Assembly (NCBI GenBank): GCA_009695095.1
Contig: SIBQ01000026.1
Location: 1 to 32,254 of the forward strand
Reading direction: 5' to 3'
From: Lacunisphaera sp.
GTDB lineage: Bacteria; Verrucomicrobiota; Verrucomicrobiia; Opitutales; Opitutaceae
Length of the DNA: 32,254 nucleotides
The notes under the pieces are model-generated. The model made no database searches, was not told the DNA's origin, and worked only from the letters and a program-made list of their open reading frames with translations. Of this stretch, positions 31,742 through 32,254 are shown piece by piece. Positions within the stretch are counted from its first letter, which is position 1, and every line of letters starts with the position of its first letter. The translations under genes and the position numbers were made by a program.

Positions 31742-32254
31742 CGGGGACGCGGAATTGGAGCCAGAGGCAGTGTTAGTCCGGTAGGTTGGTTGATGTGACG
31801 GAAAGAGGTGAGTTTAGCATTCCCTCGTGGAGGGAGGCCGGAGGCCAACCGGAGTCGGAGATCGAGAGAGTTGGGCGGCGTAGTGGACTGGGCTGCGGTA
31901 ACCGAGCGAGCTGTGGGGTCGGGCCGAGTTGTAGTCCTGGCGGAAGTCTTCGATGACCACGCGTGCCTCGGTCAGGGTCCAGAGCTGTTCGCGGTTGAGG
32001 CACTCGTCGCGGAAGCGACTGTGGAAGCTCTCCACAAAACCATTTTCCCAGGGACTGGCCGGGGTGATGTAGATCGTCTTGATGTGCTGGTCAGCCAGCC
32101 AGCGCTGGAGTTCTTTGGCGATAAACTCCGAGCCGTTATCCGAACGGATAAATTCAGGGACGCCGTGTTGCGCCATCGCTCCTCTAACCAGCGCAATCAC
32201 GTCGCCTGACTTGAGGGCCCGGTCGGCTCGGAGCACATGGCATTCCCGCGTGTA
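31739..32254 (-). mobile_element. IS3-family insertion sequence, one end and partial transposase
   Basis: The left boundary is placed at 31739, where SDR coding similarity stops and a TGACGGGG sequence begins; IS3-family ends often begin with TG. Bases 31739-31813 are the non-coding terminal part. The transposase reads leftward and continues past the window end, so orfA, the other terminal repeat and the target duplication cannot be seen. The boundary is inferred from loss of coding similarity, not from paired repeats. Confidence 0.8.
31814..32254 (-). CDS. IS3-family transposase (OrfB, integrase core), 5' end outside window
   Basis: The frame is open to the window edge (YTRECHVL precedes the GTG at 32236), so the gene is partial and that GTG is internal. 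The visible part has the second catalytic Asp in RSDNGSEF and the Glu in ENGFVESFHSRF with 35 residues between them, the DD(35)E spacing, and an Arg seven residues after the Glu. The ARPHSSLGYRSPVHYAA segment near the end is typical of IS3-family OrfB proteins. The first Asp would lie upstream, outside the window. Confidence 0.93.
   Translation of the reverse strand, partial: YTRECHVLRADRALKSGDVIALVRGAMAQHGVPEFIRSDNGSEFIAKELQRWLADQHIKTIYITPASPWENGFVESFHSRFRDECLNREQLWTLTEARVVIEDFRQDYNSARPHSSLGYRSPVHYAAQLSRSPTPVGLRPPSTREC

Noticed and set aside
1-32254. CRISPR array, tRNA, rRNA, phage or defence genes
   Set aside because: No spaced direct repeats, cloverleaf-like segments or recognisable defence or phage proteins were seen; the only mobile DNA is the IS3-family element at the right edge.

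Overview
The window is GC-rich, densely coded DNA from a Gram-negative carbohydrate degrader. Three things point to Verrucomicrobiota, probably an Opitutaceae-like organism: Tat-exported enzymes, a TonB-dependent receptor with an Opitutus-style N-terminal extension, and the mix of Gfo/Idh/MocA, YhcH, SGNH, HEAT and gluconate 2-dehydrogenase subunit 3 families. This placement is inferred from protein style only; there is no rRNA or marker gene here. I found no tRNA, rRNA or CRISPR array, and no gene-free stretch over about 110 bases.

Layout. (A) 1-3871, plus strand: end of an NHL-propeller protein, a Tat-exported TIM-barrel glycosidase-like protein and an MFS transporter, tightly coupled. (B) 3868-25558, minus strand: one unbroken run of 20 genes or gene remnants with gaps of at most 53 bases and several 4-base stop/start overlaps. 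In transcription order it encodes: a periplasmic gluconate-dehydrogenase-like complex (subunit 3, GMC subunit, cytochrome c); an apparently exported FMN alpha-hydroxyacid oxidase; an SSS symporter; a Gfo/Idh oxidoreductase; a D-2-hydroxyacid dehydrogenase; an MFS transporter; a kelch protein; an enolase-superfamily dehydratase; an exported HEAT protein; two dehydratase plus D-2-hydroxyacid dehydrogenase pairs; a YhcH-type anomerase; an SGNH esterase; a DapA/NAL-type aldolase; an SDR remnant; a third dehydratase/dehydrogenase pair; and an HpaI aldolase remnant. (C) 25668-27866, minus strand: a TonB-dependent receptor, separated from B by a perfect 12-bp inverted repeat and a near-palindrome. 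(D) 27949-31741, plus strand: a 5'-truncated Gfo/Idh gene, a large diiron ferritin-like protein, an intact Gfo/Idh, an intact HpaI-type aldolase and an SDR cut by (E) an IS3-family element that runs off the window.

Working model (inference): the locus takes up and oxidises sugars or sugar acids. Four acid-sugar dehydratases make 2-keto-3-deoxy acids. YhcH and perhaps the kelch protein would interconvert the cyclic forms. DapA- and HpaI-type aldolases would cleave them. Four D-2-hydroxyacid dehydrogenases would reduce or oxidise them at C2. The most unusual points are the three repeated dehydratase-dehydrogenase modules, the loss of the usual catalytic Glu in two of the four dehydrogenases, the uncharacterised diiron protein, and the number of decayed genes from the same enzyme families.
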